DNA of 64,000 nt from NCBI GenBank assembly GCA_944321125.1, contig CALUKD010000007.1:1-64000 (forward strand), given 5' to 3'. This document shows, piece by piece, positions 63,446 through 64,000 of this stretch. The notes beneath the pieces are model-generated. The model was given only the letters and a program-made list of their open reading frames with translations, had not been told where the DNA came from and ran no database searches. Position numbers and translations under genes: made by a program. This stretch comes from Candidatus Butyricimonas faecavium (GTDB lineage: Bacteria > Bacteroidota > Bacteroidia > Bacteroidales > Marinifilaceae). The first letter of the stretch is position 1. Each line of letters begins with the position of its first letter.

Positions 63446-64000
63446 TTATTGCAGGGCAGCAAGTATGGAACCGAGTGATGCCCGGATCATATCGGAAAGC
63501 CATAATGGGGCCAGACCGATTCCCGCGATGGCAACAATCAGTATGATCGTGGAAAAGCGTTCATACCAGTTGGCATCGGTGAGGGCATAATGGTGCTCGT
63601 TGACCACGCTCCCGTAGAGCAGTTTCCCGACCACTCGCAGGATGTACACTGCCGTGATCACGATGGACGTGCAGGCAATGATCGTGAATACCCGGTGGAA
63701 GGTGTCTGTTTCTTGGAAAGCACCGACGAAGACGGTCATTTCAGCCACGAACCCGCTTAAACCGGGAAGACCGAGGGAAGCGAGACCGGCAATCACGTAG
63801 CATACCCCGAGGTAAGGCATGATCTTCATCAAACCACCCATTTCCCGGATGTCCCGGGTGTGCGTACGCCCGTAAATCATACCGATTAAGGCAAAGAACA
63901 AAGCTGTCATCAGTCCGTGAGAGAGCATTTGCATCACAGCTCCTGTCATGGCTGTCTGGTTTAGCATCAGAATGGCGAACAGTACCAACCCGCAGTGGCT
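63446..64000 (-). CDS. nuoM: NADH-quinone oxidoreductase subunit M (partial, cut by window edge)
   Basis: The C-terminal part of a complex I antiporter-like subunit. The frame is open to the window edge, where it reads SHCGLVLFAIL, the SxHxG motif of NuoM helix 8. Further conserved lines are MLSHGLMTALFFALIGMIYGRTHTRDI and LASLGLPGLSGFVAEMTVFVGAFQ. The normal length is about 490-500 residues, so about 310 residues lie outside. An apparent TTG start at 63988 is not a real start. Confidence 0.93.
   Translation of the reverse strand, partial: SHCGLVLFAILMLNQTAMTGAVMQMLSHGLMTALFFALIGMIYGRTHTRDIREMGGLMKIMPYLGVCYVIAGLASLGLPGLSGFVAEMTVFVGAFQETDTFHRVFTIIACTSIVITAVYILRVVGKLLYGSVVNEHHYALTDANWYERFSTIILIVAIAGIGLAPLWLSDMIRASLGSILAALQ

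Overview
The window reads as chromosomal DNA of a gut-type Bacteroidales bacterium. The evidence is a SusC/SusD outer-membrane pair behind an ECF sigma/FecR switch, many promoters of the Bacteroidetes form TAnnTTTG (sometimes with TTTG about 19 nt upstream), weak purine-poor ribosome sites, and core genes of Bacteroidetes type (two-repeat LysM/binding-protein fusion, short MiaA, RluD, YchF, long RelA/SpoT). The FecI/FecR-SusCD-thioredoxin layout and the complex I genes would fit Odoribacteraceae (Butyricimonas/Odoribacter), but that is inference. I saw no rRNA, tRNA, CRISPR array, intact insertion sequence or prophage.

Left part (1-7.5 kb, minus strand): a six-gene run of DRTGG protein, HATPase, [FeFe]-hydrogenase-like Fe-S protein, DRTGG protein, PHP phosphoesterase and an unknown protein. 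The Fe-S protein keeps the cysteines that hold the cubane of an H-cluster but has Phe where catalytic enzymes have the proton-relay Cys, so a redox or H2-sensing role is more likely than H2 turnover. Upstream of it, separated by a terminator, is a large secreted HEXXH protein.

Housekeeping block (7.6-31.2 kb): ligA (unusually long, with what look like two extra helix-hairpin-helix units), clpC, a secreted zinc peptidase, a GNAT acetyltransferase, miaA, a HEAT-like protein with a His/Cys tail, xerD, aroQ, pyk, mscL, a CDF metal transporter, an M15-like lipoprotein, ychF, an AzgA-type purine permease, rluD, a PASTA protein, a LysM protein and a RelA-type (p)ppGpp synthetase whose HD hydrolase motif is lost.

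Nutrient-uptake locus (31.3-40.3 kb): ECF sigma factor, intrinsic terminator, FecR anti-sigma, SusC with STN domain, SusD lipoprotein and an exported TlpA-like thioredoxin protein. No glycosidase is present, so a peptide, metal-chelate or other non-glycan substrate is possible.

Right part (40.5-64 kb): an alpha/beta hydrolase lipoprotein and a membrane metallophosphoesterase; a gene-poor stretch with a strong candidate structured RNA (43487-43606) that has its own promoter; an exported TldD/TldE-like pair; an ABC-2-type membrane protein fused to an M1-like domain that lacks its zinc motif; ybaK; an orphan split KdpD/histidine kinase pair without kdpFABC; an envelope cluster (metallophosphatase lipoprotein, barrel-like protein, alpha/beta hydrolase, patatin with outer-membrane barrel); a 2.4-kb patch with a GNAT-NTF2 fusion and non-coding DNA that looks acquired; and the ends of nuoN and nuoM of respiratory complex I. 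Short interspersed repeats and long perfect inverted repeats mark several intergenic gaps.
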